In this document: piece after piece, positions 45,755-56,909 of the stretch
How positions within the stretch are numbered: position 1 is the first letter of the stretch
Layout: each line of letters opens with the position of its first letter
DNA from: Laetiporus sulphureus 93-53
Lineage: Eukaryota > Basidiomycota > Agaricomycetes > Polyporales > Laetiporaceae
Assembly (NCBI RefSeq): GCF_001632365.1
Contig: NW_024468542.1
Span: 6,355 to 70,354 of the forward strand
Direction: 5' to 3'
Length of the DNA stretch: 64,000 nucleotides
Position numbers and translations under genes: made by a program
Notes under the pieces: generated by a model
What the model was told of the DNA's origin: nothing
The model's database searches: none
The model's input: the letters and a program-made list of their open reading frames with translations, nothing else

Positions 45755-46291
45755 TTAGGTTAAGCAGAGTTTAGAGTAGATTGTTACAAAGCTAAATCTG
45801 CTATGTGCTTTGTTGAGGAGAGTATGGTGTGCCATCTTCACAGGGTATTCTGATGTTGAAGCATTATCTATAACAATTCCATCATTGTACTGTGTCTGAC
45901 CATTCATGTCAACAATCATTGCAGTAAAATGAAACTCACCAAAGTAAATAATACCACACAAGCGAAATTTTGTGCCTTGTTCTCCAATGTACACAGCAGA
46001 ATCTAGCTGAATTTGCCTCTGATTTGTGATATATGCTCAGAAGTTAGGGATGTTGACAAAGACATATCTTTTGACCAGTCTTCTTTGCAGCTTTGGCATG
46101 CAAAGAGAGTCTTTTTTAAGCCATTCTGAAATCTTTCTATTTTTTGAAGAACCTAACTTAACAAAGGACTTTCTCCAAAGTGATAAACTGCAGTCATATA
46201 AATAAATGGAAGCATGTTCTACATTCACAACTACATTGCAGTGGTGACAATGAAGGTGGATGATAACATTGGAGGATGAAGACTGAAACAT
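45755..46291 (-). pseudogene. Composite-repeat protein (copy C)
   Basis: The most complete copy. 46291-46037 gives HLHCHHCNVVVNVEHASIYL, YDCSLSLWRKSFVKLGSSKN and RRLVKRYVFVNIPNF, then a stop. 45994-45755 resumes in frame with YIGEQGTKFRLCGIIYFGEF, HFTAMIVDMNGQTQYNDGIV and LLNKAH. Two Cys-X2-Cys pairs (one in HCHHCN, another around the former ACQSC) hint at a zinc site, and GIIYFGEFHF resembles a cysteine-protease His block. About 180 residues. The same protein occurs in A and B, so it travels with the repeat. Confidence 0.6.
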
Positions 46292-46582
46292 AGCAAAATA
46301 CAGGCTGTAGATATCTGCTTCATCTTTTCTAGTGATGGAAAATGCTGCAAAGTCTGTAATGTGTAATATATAGAAGAGCTTTACATTTCTGAAACATGAG
46401 TGAGGCCATCAGTCATATCTCTAAAGGGCTCTGATATCCTTTCTGGGCATTCAATCCCCTCTCCCTGAATGTCATGAATCTTGGCAGAACTGCAAGATAT
46501 CAAACTGTGTTGAAATATTCAGAGTGACCTCAGAAGAGCTTTCCATTATCTGGAACTTGGTTGAGGCCACCATGCAGGTCCC

Positions 46583-46764
46583 TGTTGACTTTAGGTGCAG
46601 AACCAGCCAGAACAGAGTCAATCTCCCACCAGGTATCAAGGTAATCTGAGGAACAAACTGATGGGATTCACCACTCTATTCATAGATATTTATATACCCC
46701 TGAGACCCCCCTGTGCACAGACCATCAAGAGCTGCTCACTGATAACCGGTGCTGTATTCCAACA
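46583..46764 (-). repeat. 3' LTR of the copia-type element
   Basis: 182 bp, plus-strand ends TGTTGACTTTAGG and GTATTCCAACA. Similar to 47663-47851. The minus strand carries GGGGTATATAAATA, a TATA box. Confidence 0.88.
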
Positions 46765-46804
46765 CAGCTCGTTGAGTCAGCTGCTGCTTCCACCCTCCCA
46801 TTCA

Positions 46805-47580
46805 TCAAAACGCAAAGATATCCTCCACTGCGGCAACTTCTGCTGCTTCCTGCTCATCTGAGCAGTCATGATGAACATGCCCTGTCTTTCCACACCTGTA
46901 GCAAGTCACAGGGCCTTGCTTCTTTGACTTGGCACCTCCTGATCCCATGTCACCATCTCTGGCTCACTCGCACCATCTGGTCCACCATGCCTCATCTCCT
47001 CATTCAGGATCTTCATGCTGATCCAGTCAAAGGTCCATTCCCTGGTGTTCATGTTATCGACCTGTGACACCACTCACCCATACTTGTCCATCAGTCCCAT
47101 GACCAGGACCAACACTTTCTGAGTTTCATTGACCTCGACATTGACCTCTTTTAGCACCCTCACCATACCCTTTACACTAGCAATTTATCCCTGACCTGAC
47201 TCGCTCTCCTGCATCTGCACATAATAGAATGCCCATCACTTGGCCAACTCTGTGATAAACCCCTTTGCCCTGTGGGTGTTGCGTAACTTGAACCAGCACT
47301 CATGATGGTTCTTCTCTTCTTCCAGAAGTTCCAGCTGGTCCTCTTCCACCTGGAGTATGATCTCCACCCACACCTTGGCCATCTTGTCCTTTATCTGCTT
47401 TTGCAGCATCTTGCTCAATGCCTCCTCTGGTGTGACCCCTTCATTCACCTCCACCTCTATGTTCACCTGCTCCCACATATTCTTTTGCACCAGCACCACC
47501 TGCATCTTTATCATCCACAGCCTATGGTTACTCTCCACCAACTGGGAGACCTTGGCAGTATCCTACAATTCTTCAGCCAT
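46805..47580 (-). pseudogene. Copia-type Gag, decayed
   Basis: ATG at 47580. The N-terminus has VESNHRLWMIKMQVVLVQKN and MWEQV, the conserved start of copia Gag where the protein meets a single long helix set. Next come KDKMAKVWVEIILQVEEDQL, CWFKLRNTHRAKGFITELAK, later NMNTREWTFDWISMKILNEE, and one zinc knuckle CYRCGKTGHVHHDC near 46910-46870. The last codons end at 46805. There are several stops (TAG near 47565; TGA near 47236 and further on) and at least one frameshift, because the knuckle frame differs from the start frame. Confidence 0.85.
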
Positions 47581-47662
47581 GGTGCAACACAGAGAGGATG
47601 AGGATTAGGTCTGAGAAGTAAGGCAGGCAAACAAGCAAGAACTTGATAAGGTGATCAGTTTG

Positions 47663-47851
47663 TGTTAACTTTAGATGCAGAAATGGCCAGAACAGAGTCA
47701 ATCTCCCACCAGGTATCAAGGTAATCTGAGGAACAAACTGATAGGATTTACTGCTCTATTTACAGGTATTTATATACCCCTGAGACCCCTGTGCATGGAT
47801 CATCAAGAGCTGGCAGCGCCGCTCACCGATAACCCATGCTGTATTTCAACA
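47663..47851 (-). repeat. 5' LTR of the copia-type element
   Basis: 189 bp. The minus strand starts TGTTGAAATACAGC and contains TATATAAATA about 80 bp in, then ends in GTTAACA. Confidence 0.88.
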
Positions 47852-47960
47852 GTCCCTAGAGCACTCTGATACCCTTCCTGGGCAGCCAATCTCCCCCCCA
47901 GAACTGCCATTTTGAACTGCATTGAAATATTCAGAGTGACCTCAGAAAAGCTTTTCATTG

Positions 47961-50861
47961 AGAGAAGAAAATTGAGTTTATGAACAGGCTGCTCATCATC
48001 GTCGATGATGATCACAGGCAGCCACAGGCACATTGATCACTATTGTCACACATGATCATGTTGACCTTCAACTTGTCCTAGAGCTTGATTGCACTACAAT
48101 TCTCCCACCTTCCCAGGCCTGCCATTTCATACAACATGTCTACCTGTTCAAAGCTCCAATATCTTTTGATGAAGCACCATGCACAGACATTGCCAAGACA
48201 CTGGTATAAGTGCATGAGACAATGTCATCAAAGAGAAGGAAATGTTAGATTGCAAAAGTCATCATATGTTCAACACATCCTGCACATGAGACTTGCACAT
48301 AGAGAAAGCCCCAACGTGATCCTCTTTTGCACACTTGTGCATCCAGGAACTATTGTTCAGTGTGTCTTCTAACACAGATTTAGATACATATTGATCTGTT
48401 GGCCCTGTGAGACTGGATATGAGATGACAAACTAGAACACAGTCAAACATCACTTTAACGCCCTCAGAAAGTCAGTCAAGAGACATACCCTGTTCTCAAT
48501 CATACACTGTGACACATCAGCCAGATATCCATGGGAGCAGCTGACTAGCAGAGAGAAGACAACCTATCATGTGCAGAAGCATGTTCCCCCTGGAGATGCA
48601 GCTTGACTTCATCTTTGGAAACAAGACTACGACACATGATCTTTCCAGTCAGTACTGGCCTGGCCTTTGCCAGTGACTATCCAAGTGTGCTCTGATTTGT
48701 CACAGATGAAGCTAAACAAGTAAAGCATAAGCGTGCAATTAGAGCAGCATATAGTTAGACTTTACTTTCCATCTTCTCATGGAGATGCCCTGCAGCTAAT
48801 CTGCCTCCTTGTATGTCAAGGAATGGGCTATGCAAAATTTCAGAACATCAGTTTCATTTCATCTTGGGCACCTATCGAGCAATTTGCACATCAAAGCTCG
48901 TATCATTTGTGATTGATAGCAGATTGTCTTCCATTCTGAGCTCTTTCAAGATGTTTCATACTCTTGGCCACATGCCTATTCCAGCCCAAGCCTCAGAAAG
49001 CACAGCAGTCAACTTGTAGATGTCTACAGACACATTATTGCACCATTTGTGGAGTGAGAGTGAATTACAGATCTTCAAGTCCAGCACTGCTGTGATACTA
49101 GAAGAATTCAGTAGCAGTAAATCCACTGAACCTGTCATGACTTACACCATTGCAACCTTGAACTTAAGCTCAGTCATAGCTCTGAACGTGCTGGATCAAA
49201 ACCATATATCATACTATCATACACTGATTCCACAATTGGAGATGAGCCTGGCTCCTGCTGGTTGCTTTAATTTGATGCCAGATAAGACTAGTACAGTCAG
49301 AGTGTGAACGCTGTGTAGCCTTTATTATTCACTTTGAGTTGGAGAATAAAAGATGACTAACGGTCCACAAACACAAACACCCAACACTTTCCATCAATCA
49401 TCCCTCTCCCTTCATTTCTCCACCTACTTGTGAATTGTGACCTTTCTGCCCTGAGGGCTTTCCACTAGTTGTTTTCTTTGTCATCCATCTGCTTGATGCA
49501 GAAGCCAGCCTGCATGCATTCTCATTCTTGCATACTCCTTTGTAGATCTTAGCTCAATTCACAGTCTCATCAAGATGTTTTGCAGCTCAAGGACCACTTT
49601 CACATGTATAATGTGAAAGCCTGCGCTTTGCAGTAAAAACTGGACTTGCTTGAGCGCATTGCACCTGAGAGTTCTCTGGGCTTGTCAAGGATGCACTGTC
49701 ACATAGACACAACCTGTGGGTTATATATACTCATAGCAGGAATCTATCACACAGTTGTGTCCAATGTTAGGCTTGGAACCTCAGTTATTGCACAGGTACA
49801 ATCTGCAAGTTTGTGCTTGCAGCAGGAATCTGACTCGCTCAAGCACATTGCACTTGAGGGGTCTCCTCATCTCGTGAAAAGCTATCCTCCACCCAGGTCA
49901 TGTACTGGATCCCCCCACAATGCATTCTTCACTGGAGGCATGTTTGTTCTATGCAGGCTGGATACAGGTGCCATTAGCCAGACTATGATGTATCATGTAG
50001 CCCTTTTGATGCCAGCAACAGTGTGGAGAAGGATGAGGCCCATTGGATCAAATCCACATGCGATATCCCCACCATAAACAAGGAGGGCAAGGTGTGCTTT
50101 GCTGGTGTCATGATATAAATATCCTGATATGAATATTGCAGTATTGTCATATAATGTGGTCACGCCTTCATTGAAGTTATCTATCTTGCTTTGAGCAGAT
50201 GTATGTTGGGCTTGACCGAACCCACTTCCTCAGCTCTTCCACTCAATGTCATCCTTATGATGCCTCAGGCAATGGGTATCACCATGATGAGGGTGTAGAA
50301 TGTTCATCCTCAAGTGACTGTCCAATGCAATTGATAAGAACGATCACATCCTTGGTGTCATCCAATCTGATCTTGCAGAGTCTATCACACCTGCATAGCC
50401 CAATGCAAGTACAGCTTTATAAGAAGCTTTTTAATGTCACAGAAACTCATTTGCATAAGATCGGCATCATTGAGGCTCATGATGGGACAGATACTCAGGC
50501 AGGGAATCTTGTGTAGCTGGAGAGCCTGTGGAGGGTCTTCACTGTCAATAGGAAGAGTGATAATCCCCTCTACATGAGGCCCATAAAGACAAGCATAGTA
50601 TATGGGAAGGCTGCTTACCATGCTGCCAATCTTGCAAAGTTGATACTGATGATGCATGAATAGATGATCCCAGCAATGATCTCACTATGAAAATAAACCC
50701 ACAGATTGCTGACCTCATAAAAAACAATATCGTCATCGATAAAGACTGTACGAGTGTGAACCCTTCTAGTGATCAGCAATGTCTAGCATTGCTGGATAAT
50801 TTTGACACCTCCAGATCAAATTGTGTGCTCATCCTGAAAGAGCCATTTATAATTTCTGATG
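47961..50861. other. 2.9 kb of decayed sequence without recognised genes
   Basis: Open frames on the plus strand at 48813-49019, 49020-49307, 49646-50077 and 50199-50516 may be pieces of one old gene. The text ICTSKLVSFVIDSRL and SESELQIFKSSTAVILEEFS looks protein-like, but I know no family. A partial internal duplication (CTTGAGCGCATTGCACCTGA at about 49653 and CTCAAGCACATTGCACTTGA at 49837) is present. Confidence 0.4.
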
Positions 50862-50908
50862 TATGAAGGAAGAGTTTGTGTGACATTGGGCACTTTGGGT
50901 GTCTATGT
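50862..50908 (+). repeat. Short repeat shared with 44152-44198
   Basis: TATGAAGGAAGAGTTTGTGT followed by GACATTGGGCACTT has a close match at 44152-44198 and continues into AT-rich sequence up to the start of copy B. It may be part of an unidentified element. Confidence 0.55.
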
Positions 50909-51662
50909 GATGTTTTTTGATATCTGTGGGACACTTAAGCAATGTGTGGGAGAGTATACCAATACAAAGTGGTTTCATTTTATACCCCTATCCTGAGGTT
51001 AGGAGAGGGCCCTTTCTTCAAAACTTTGTCACTGTGTTACATTTTGTTCTTACTCAGATTTGTTAACTTTTGTAATGGGCATACAAACCGGAGTTTGAAC
51101 ATGCACAATGCAGCTAATCCAAACAGGTGCAAATGATAAGAGCCAATCACAGCATTGAATCTGCTAGGGTTAATGCCTTAAGGGCTGATGGCTTCAAAGC
51201 TGTTCAAATCATTGTATTTAATGCCTTGAAAGCAATTGAAACCAAGGCATTCAATGGCTTCAAAGTGGTTCAAACCAGAGTATTCATTATTTGTTATGTA
51301 TTTCAGTACAGTGACACAAACAATGACTGATTTAACATCTTCAGACTCATTATAGTCTCTACTTGAAGAATAAGCAATAAATCTCCACATTCTACTGCTC
51401 GTTACTTCAATTCCTTCATTCTGAGCATATTGAAATAAGAGCTATTGATGCAATCAATTGAAGTTTTCCATCACCACAGTATTTTAATCCATATTTCGAC
51501 TTTTTATACATGATAAATTACCCATTGATGCTTCGCAATCAGAACTGCATGCAGGCCATTTTCTGTCTCAAAAAAGTGAAGATTTGAGGTCACAGAATGT
51601 ATGAAGATGTCAGCCACTCAAATTCTCACACTTTATATTGCCACAATGTGCAAATAACACCA

Positions 51663-51720
51663 AACTATAACATGGGCTTCTGTGCAACTAGCTAGTTGCA
51701 TGGAAGCCCACGTCATAGTT
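51663..51720. repeat. 58 bp near-perfect palindrome (copy B)
   Basis: Centre CTAGCTAG at 51688-51695. Arms of 29 bp pair with four mismatches. The outermost bases (AACTATAAC against GTCATAGTT) match copy A, but the middle stem is TGGGCTTC/GAAGCCCA instead of CTGGC/GCCAG. Confidence 0.88.
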
Positions 51721-51780
51721 CATTGTTGTTTATAAAACAATGAGAGTTGCACTTTTTTAAAATCAAAAGCACATAAAACT

Positions 51781-51864
51781 GCACAGACTGAGAATTGGAC
51801 TTCAGACTTCTAGGACTTACTTCTCAGATAGTACCAAGCATTCTCTCCACTAGACCACCTGCTG
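51781..51864 (-). ncRNA. tRNA-like (SINE-type) sequence in copy B
   Basis: Minus strand: GCAGCAGGTGGTCTAGTGGA (box A-like), GAAGTCCAATTCTC (box B-like), end CAGTCTGTGC. Better preserved than at 25634-25720. At about 84 nt it is longer than an ordinary class I tRNA. Not called as a working tRNA because no clear anticodon arm can be drawn. Confidence 0.4.
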
Positions 51865-51895
51865 CTTATCACAAACACAGCCCAAATATAATATA

Positions 51896-52735
51896 CAGTG
51901 ATCAACAAAAGTGCACAAATATTTTCTTGGTTTTTCTTCCATCTTCACATTGGCTGTAGCTATACTCACAGATAAAATAGTATTAGAAAGCCATCTTCTC
52001 AGCTCTCAAATGAGTGTCTGTTGGTGGAATCTTTATGTCCTGTTGTGAAGATATATGCAACTCTATCAGGTTAACTCATTTATACACTTTTGTCACTAAC
52101 AAACTTCAAAACTCTAGTAGTTGAGTGTTCAACCCTTTTCCTTAAACACTGCCTTAACCCATTCATACATGTTTTTAATCAAAATCTAATGCACAAACCT
52201 ATCAATACTCTTTCATTTCTTTTTCAATTGCTTTTACAATTCTGTAATCTTTGAGTAGCTCCTCATGCCTTGCTAATCTTTTTGTGAGATAAGTTCAACA
52301 ATAATCTGTGAAATCAAGCTCTGATAATTGATCATGCCATACCACAGCCTTAATAGTATTCTCTTTAAGTCAGCTAAGTCATGCTTGAGATTATTATCTT
52401 GCTGAAACACCATTTCCTTCACTTTTGCTGCAATGCTTCAAGACATTTTGAAGCTCATTTCTCAAAATGCTAACATGATATCACATTCATCTTGTCATCA
52501 GTTGTACAGGTATATCTCATTTCTTTTCAAACTATACAGATCCACATTATCCGTGATTTTTTACCATCTTGATGATATAGCATATCAGAATATGTTCAGC
52601 CAGACAAGTTCTACCCATGCTATGTTTGATGTTTGGAAGTATGATTTGTATAGTGCATCAGGGTTTGATCAAAAGCATACATACTCTACAACCATACTCA
52701 ATGAACACAGTGAATGTGATTATATCTATCTATAG
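51896..52735 (-). pseudogene. Truncated Tc1-like remnant (copy B)
   Basis: Begins CAGTGATCAACAAAAGTGCA after TA, matching 25765 onward. The plus-strand frame 52433-52735 is antisense to the old transposase and is not a gene. Confidence 0.6.
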
Positions 52736-52839
52736 CAGACTTTCAGCTTAAACAAGTGAATAATTGTGAGGGCTACAAAACCTATAACATTGTCAGCCAC
52801 TCAGAATGTACAAACCAAGTTAAAGATAATAAGAAGGTC

Positions 52840-53405
52840 TTCTGAGGTCACTTGGAATATTGAAATGGCAGATACGGAGATTACTCTGAATATTTCAACA
52901 CAGTTCAAAATGGCAAACATCTTGCAGTTTCGCCAAGATTCATGACATTCTGGGGGAGGGGATTAAATGCCCATAAGAGTGTCAGAATGCTTTAGGGACT
53001 TGAAGTGGTGGCCTCAACCCAGCTTCAGATAATGGAAAGCTCTTCTCAGATCACTCTGAATATTTTAACACAGTGGTGAAAAATGCTGCAGAGTCTGCAA
53101 TGGGTAATATGGAGAAGAGCTTTACATTATCTGGAAAATGGGTGAGGCCACAATTTAGATCCCTAAAGCATTCTGATACCCTTTCTCAGCATTCAACCCC
53201 TCCTCCAGAATGTCATAAACCTTGGCAGAACTGCAAGATATCAATATTCAGAGTGACCTTAGATAAGCTTTTCATTATCTGAAACTTGGTTGGGGCCACC
53301 ATTAAGGTCCCTAAAGCCCTTGATACCCTTTCTGGGCATTTAAACCCCTCCACCAGAATGTTGCGAACCTTGGCAGAACTGCAAGATGTCTGCCATTTTG
53401 AACTG
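52840..53405. repeat. 165 bp-type units in copy B, partly inverted
   Basis: 52840-53072 runs in the same direction as copy A (TTCAGATAATGGAAAGCTCT). 53075-53405 runs in the opposite direction (AGAGCTTTACATTATCTGGA, then TTTTCATTATCTGAAACTTG). Confidence 0.82.
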
Positions 53406-53449
53406 AAAAGATGAAACAGATATCTACAGCTTGTGTTTTGCTATGTTTC

Positions 53450-53991
53450 AGTCTTCATCGTCCAATATTACCATCCAACTTCATTGTTGACACTGCAATG
53501 TGGTCATCAATGCAGAAGATGCTTCCATTTATTTATGGGACTGCAGTTTATCAATCTGGAGAGAGTCCTCTGTTAAGTTAGGTTCTTCAAAAATAGAAAG
53601 CTATTGGAATGGCTGAAAGCCCTTCTTTCTAACAAGACTTGCTTGGCATGCCAAACCTGTCATGGAAGACTGGTCAGAAGATATATATTTGCCAACACCC
53701 CTAACTTCTTAGCATTTATAACAAATCAGAAGCATTCAGCTAGATTCTGCTGTGTACATTGGAGAACAAGGCACAAAATTTCGCTTGTGTGGCATTATTT
53801 ACTTTGGTGAGTTTCATTTTACTGCAAGGATTGTTGACATGAATGGTCAAACACAGTACAATGATGGAATTGTTACAGATAATACTTCAATTTTAGAAGA
53901 CCCTCTGAAAATGGCACACCCTGCTCTCCTCAACAAAGCACATGATAGATTTAGCTCTGTAGCAATCTACACTAAACTCTGCTTAACCTGA
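53450..53991 (+). pseudogene. Composite-repeat protein (copy B)
   Basis: 53604-53730 reads CLACQTCHGRLVRRYIFANT and AFITNQKH. A frame change leads to 53752-53991 with YIGEQGTKFRLCGIIYFGEF, HFTARIVDMNGQTQYNDGIV and LLNKAHDRFSSVAIYTKLCL. The last 80 residues are uninterrupted and nearly the same as in copy C. Confidence 0.6.
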
Positions 53992-54269
53992 CCTTTAATA
54001 ATGAAAACACAGTCTGCTACGCAGCATCACCTTTTGACTGTCTTCTTTGCCATAATATAATATCACTCTATATACCACTGCTTCTTGAACAATGTGGTGA
54101 ATATCATGATAAACTTATAAAATTCATTCTGAAGAATATCAGAACCTCAGGAATCATTCCTGCCAGAAATGGCCCTCTTACCTAAGTATAAGTAGTCAGT
54201 CTTCTGTGACTGGAGCACTTGAGAGCACTGTATCTGGATCATCTCACCCAACATACTGATGACTGGACT

Positions 54270-54665
54270 GGCATTTTTGAAACAGCATGTACAGCTACCA
54301 CCCTAGCCTTTCAGTACTGCATTGTTATCACAAGAGGCTCCAAGAATGAGCTTGTAGAAAATTTGTAATGTGCGAAGATCATTCATGTATTGAAGAGGTC
54401 TGCAAACATGATCTTTCTATTCTCTGGCCAAGGCGAGCAGTATCCAGGAATGAGGTGTGGTGTTTATGAGAAAATATCATGCTTTCATCAAACAGTCAAT
54501 CTGTGTGATGAGAAACTTTCAGCTGGGGATCTCTGAGATCCTCTATGTCATCACTGTGCAAGATCCGAATTATGCTGCTCATCATCAAGTTGGTGAGATT
54601 GTTTACTGGCAGTCTGCCATTATACTAGAGTATGCTCTGGCAAGTACGTGGATCTCGTGAGGGCT
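54270..54665 (+). pseudogene. Polyketide synthase acyltransferase fragment
   Basis: Read on the plus strand: TACTATTLAFQYCIVITRGS, KNELVENL-stop-CAKIIHV, then the acyltransferase start IFLFSGQGEQYPGMRCGVYE (54410-54470), CFHQTVNLCDEKL, and after a frame change VGEIVYWQSAIILEYALAST and WIS. FSGQG is the conserved N-terminal motif of the malonyl/acyl transferase domain, and the QSAI..LEYALA..W block follows at the proper distance. The catalytic GHSLGE part should come next but is not there. The upstream linker resembles that of fungal non-reducing synthases. Only about 130 codons remain, with a stop and a frameshift. It abuts the end of repeat copy B. Confidence 0.7.
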
Positions 54666-56800
54666 GCAGTTGCTAGACACAGGTGAGCAAACTTCATGTG
54701 CAGTCTCAAAAATCAGCTGATGTTTTATAGCCTCGGGAAGTATGTGGCTTTTGTGTTCTTGGGAGTCCTCTTAGTTAATGATGACAGCTGAGGCCCCTGT
54801 GTGAGTGGATCTCTGTGAGATCCATGAAAGTGGTATCATTGCTGACCTCTGTGCTGTCAGCATTGACAGCTGTGGGAGCTTTCAATATACTCTTCTGGGG
54901 CTTCTGCATATGCTGTGTCACACATTTCATACATGAGGGACAGTACACATGAAAGAGTGGTGCACCTTTGCAGCAGGGCTGAGCTTCTTTCCAGGTGCAA
55001 TGCTGTATGCTCATCTGTGACTGCTATGATGAGATCGTTCACCTTGGTTGAGGATAAGGATGAATCTGCATTTGTGTGGTGTCATTTTCTCTGCACTGCT
55101 GCAAGAGAGTGATATCTGAGAGAGTGGGCATGTGCACTGTGTATGTCTTCATCAGTGCATGTTTTCATCAATGAGTTGAGATGTGATGGTCATGTGCACA
55201 ATGCAATCACTGGGCCTGGGAAAATTGCCACCTTATACATGCTTAGTGCTGCCTTATGCATGCTTCATCCCTGCCACTTCATACCATTTTGCTGTCACCA
55301 TTCTATTGCTTCACTGCTGACCTCTTGAACTTCATGCCTGATGCAATCTGTGCTGATGACCATGATGACTCGAGCCTGGAATGATGGGTCATTTTACAAA
55401 GGTCCTATATCAACTAGTGCATTCTCATCCATGTCCTACCTGCCTTTCCACTCACAGCCTTTCAACTTCAACATACAACCTTTATTGTCTGATCAATATA
55501 TGTTGCATTAAATTCTGTGACTATTTGCAGTAAGGGCTCTGTAAATGTTCAAAAAGTACTCATGCATGAGTAAGTCACCTTATGTTGTGACAATTCATTT
55601 CTCTCCTTTACTGTCTCATGCTCACTTTGGAGCATTAGTCTCTCATGATGTTGATATGCACTGAATAGCTCTGTACTCAGAAGCCCAACAAAAAGAGTAA
55701 CTGAGGACTGCATCACTTGATTATGCATATTAGACAAGTGGAATACTCCAGGCAAAACAGTGAAAGGGCCCCCAACTCTGAAGAACCTGCAGAAGCATCA
55801 GGAAGGGTCATACATGAGGCTCAAAGGAGATGAGAGTGCTCCCTAAGTGAAAGAAGTGCAGGGCAGCAGACCATTGAACCCTTTGTGGGCCTGCACCTTC
55901 TGATTCCCCAACTGCAAGCAATGATGAGAGGAGGTGGAGAATGTCTTAGAAACTGTTTCAGAGGATCGGAAACATCTTTTGCTTCACTAAAAGATGTTGT
56001 GCTACACCTATATAATGGCTTGTGTGCATAGCACAATAATAAGGAAACTTCACCCCTCAGATTTCAGCTTCTATGCATATATTCATGATAGGGCAGCATG
56101 CCCTATTCTGTCTCATTAGTCTATGTTCATGTTTCACATATCACTGGCTGTCAACACCATGCAAGACAGCACTCTTGATAGCGGTTCATAGCTCAACTCA
56201 GGAAGCTACCTAGCTAAGTCACAGTCTCACACCCATGCCACCTCATTTCTCTTCTCATGCCACCAGTCAAAAGCTCTAGCAACTCAGATTCCTATTTTCA
56301 TTGAACTCTGTAGCCCCAGTAAGTGCCCAGTACAGATCCGTAGTGCTGAAGAGTTGAATATAGATGCCTCAGAGACCCAGGTGTTCAGAGCACTGGGGGA
56401 GCTGTCTGTAGTTCCCAAATTGCCCAGATTAGCCAGACTAGTCCTATGGTCCCATGTTGCTGCATAGTCCTAGCAAGTCTTCCCAACTCACTCATCCAAG
56501 TCCCTCATTGTCCAGCCCACACACACACACCCATCCCATTTTACTCTCAACTTGCTTGGAGTTGGGGTATCACCCTAGTCTACTCCATCACTCACCATTT
56601 TGTTTCAAGCATAATGCTGAATGACTCACAGTGGCCCCTCACTGCATTATCAACTGAAGTTCCTGTGACCATTGTACTGTGATATAGACACTAAACACTT
56701 CCTAGCATGGCAAATGGGGAGCAATCACTTTTAAGAGCAGAAAGGCCTGGGAGCATGCAGAATAGCGGCACAAAGTGGCAAAGGCCTTCGAAGAGAGAAT
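54666..56800. other. 2.1 kb of decayed sequence before the gene space
   Basis: CpG-poor, no recognised gene. An antisense coil-like frame at 55549-55755 (YQHHERLMLQSEHETVKERN) recalls the coiled-coil remnant at 43.9 kb but is too short to claim. A short CA run lies at 56519-56531. The CpG-poor texture ends at about 56800. Confidence 0.5.
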
Positions 56801-56828
56801 GAATAATATTTCACGAATAATATTTCAC
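56801..56828. repeat. 14 bp tandem duplication at the border of the decayed block
   Basis: GAATAATATTTCAC occurs twice in a row (56801-56814, 56815-56828), exactly where CpG-poor sequence gives way to CpG-rich gene sequence. Confidence 0.9.
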
Positions 56829-56909
56829 GAACAAGGCCAGTTGCCGAAAAGGGTAGAGCTGATAGGCGCCCATAGTGCGCTGGTCCGAGACGAGTTTAGT
56901 GGGCCGAGC

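Larger units (their letters stand above)
46583..47851 (-). mobile_element. Complete 1.27 kb gag-only copia-type LTR element
   Basis: Direct repeats 46583-46764 and 47663-47851 (182 and 189 bp), each TGTT...AACA. A perfect 5 bp target duplication GTCCC lies on both sides (46578-46582 and 47852-47856). The 0.9 kb interior encodes a copia-type Gag with one zinc knuckle on the minus strand and nothing else. The element sits inside a 165 bp-type unit of repeat copy C. Confidence 0.92.
45486..47960 (-). repeat. Composite repeat family, copy C (inverted, partial, split by a copia element)
   Basis: 45486-46582 and 47857-47960 are reverse complements of the right half of copy A. The family terminus (revcomp of ATGGCCCTCTTACCCAAGT) is at about 45486. 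Contents from right to left: 165 bp-type units, then the repeat protein. The leader, palindrome, tRNA-like and Tc1-like parts are missing. Block order agrees with copy A, not with the inverted block in copy B. Confidence 0.82.
51085..54187 (+). repeat. Composite repeat family, copy B
   Basis: 3.1 kb, collinear with copy A without the hAT. Contains the leader (about 51120-51340), palindrome 51663-51720, tRNA-like sequence, Tc1-like remnant, repeat units and the repeat protein. It differs in one respect: the block of about 330 bp at 53075-53405 is inverted relative to A and C. Confidence 0.87.

Noticed and set aside
40868..54665. A polyketide biosynthetic cluster (OrsD-like gene plus synthase)
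   Set aside because: The two remnants are 11 kb apart, separated by unrelated repeats, and only one synthase scrap exists; OrsD-like domains are common near repeats in mushrooms.
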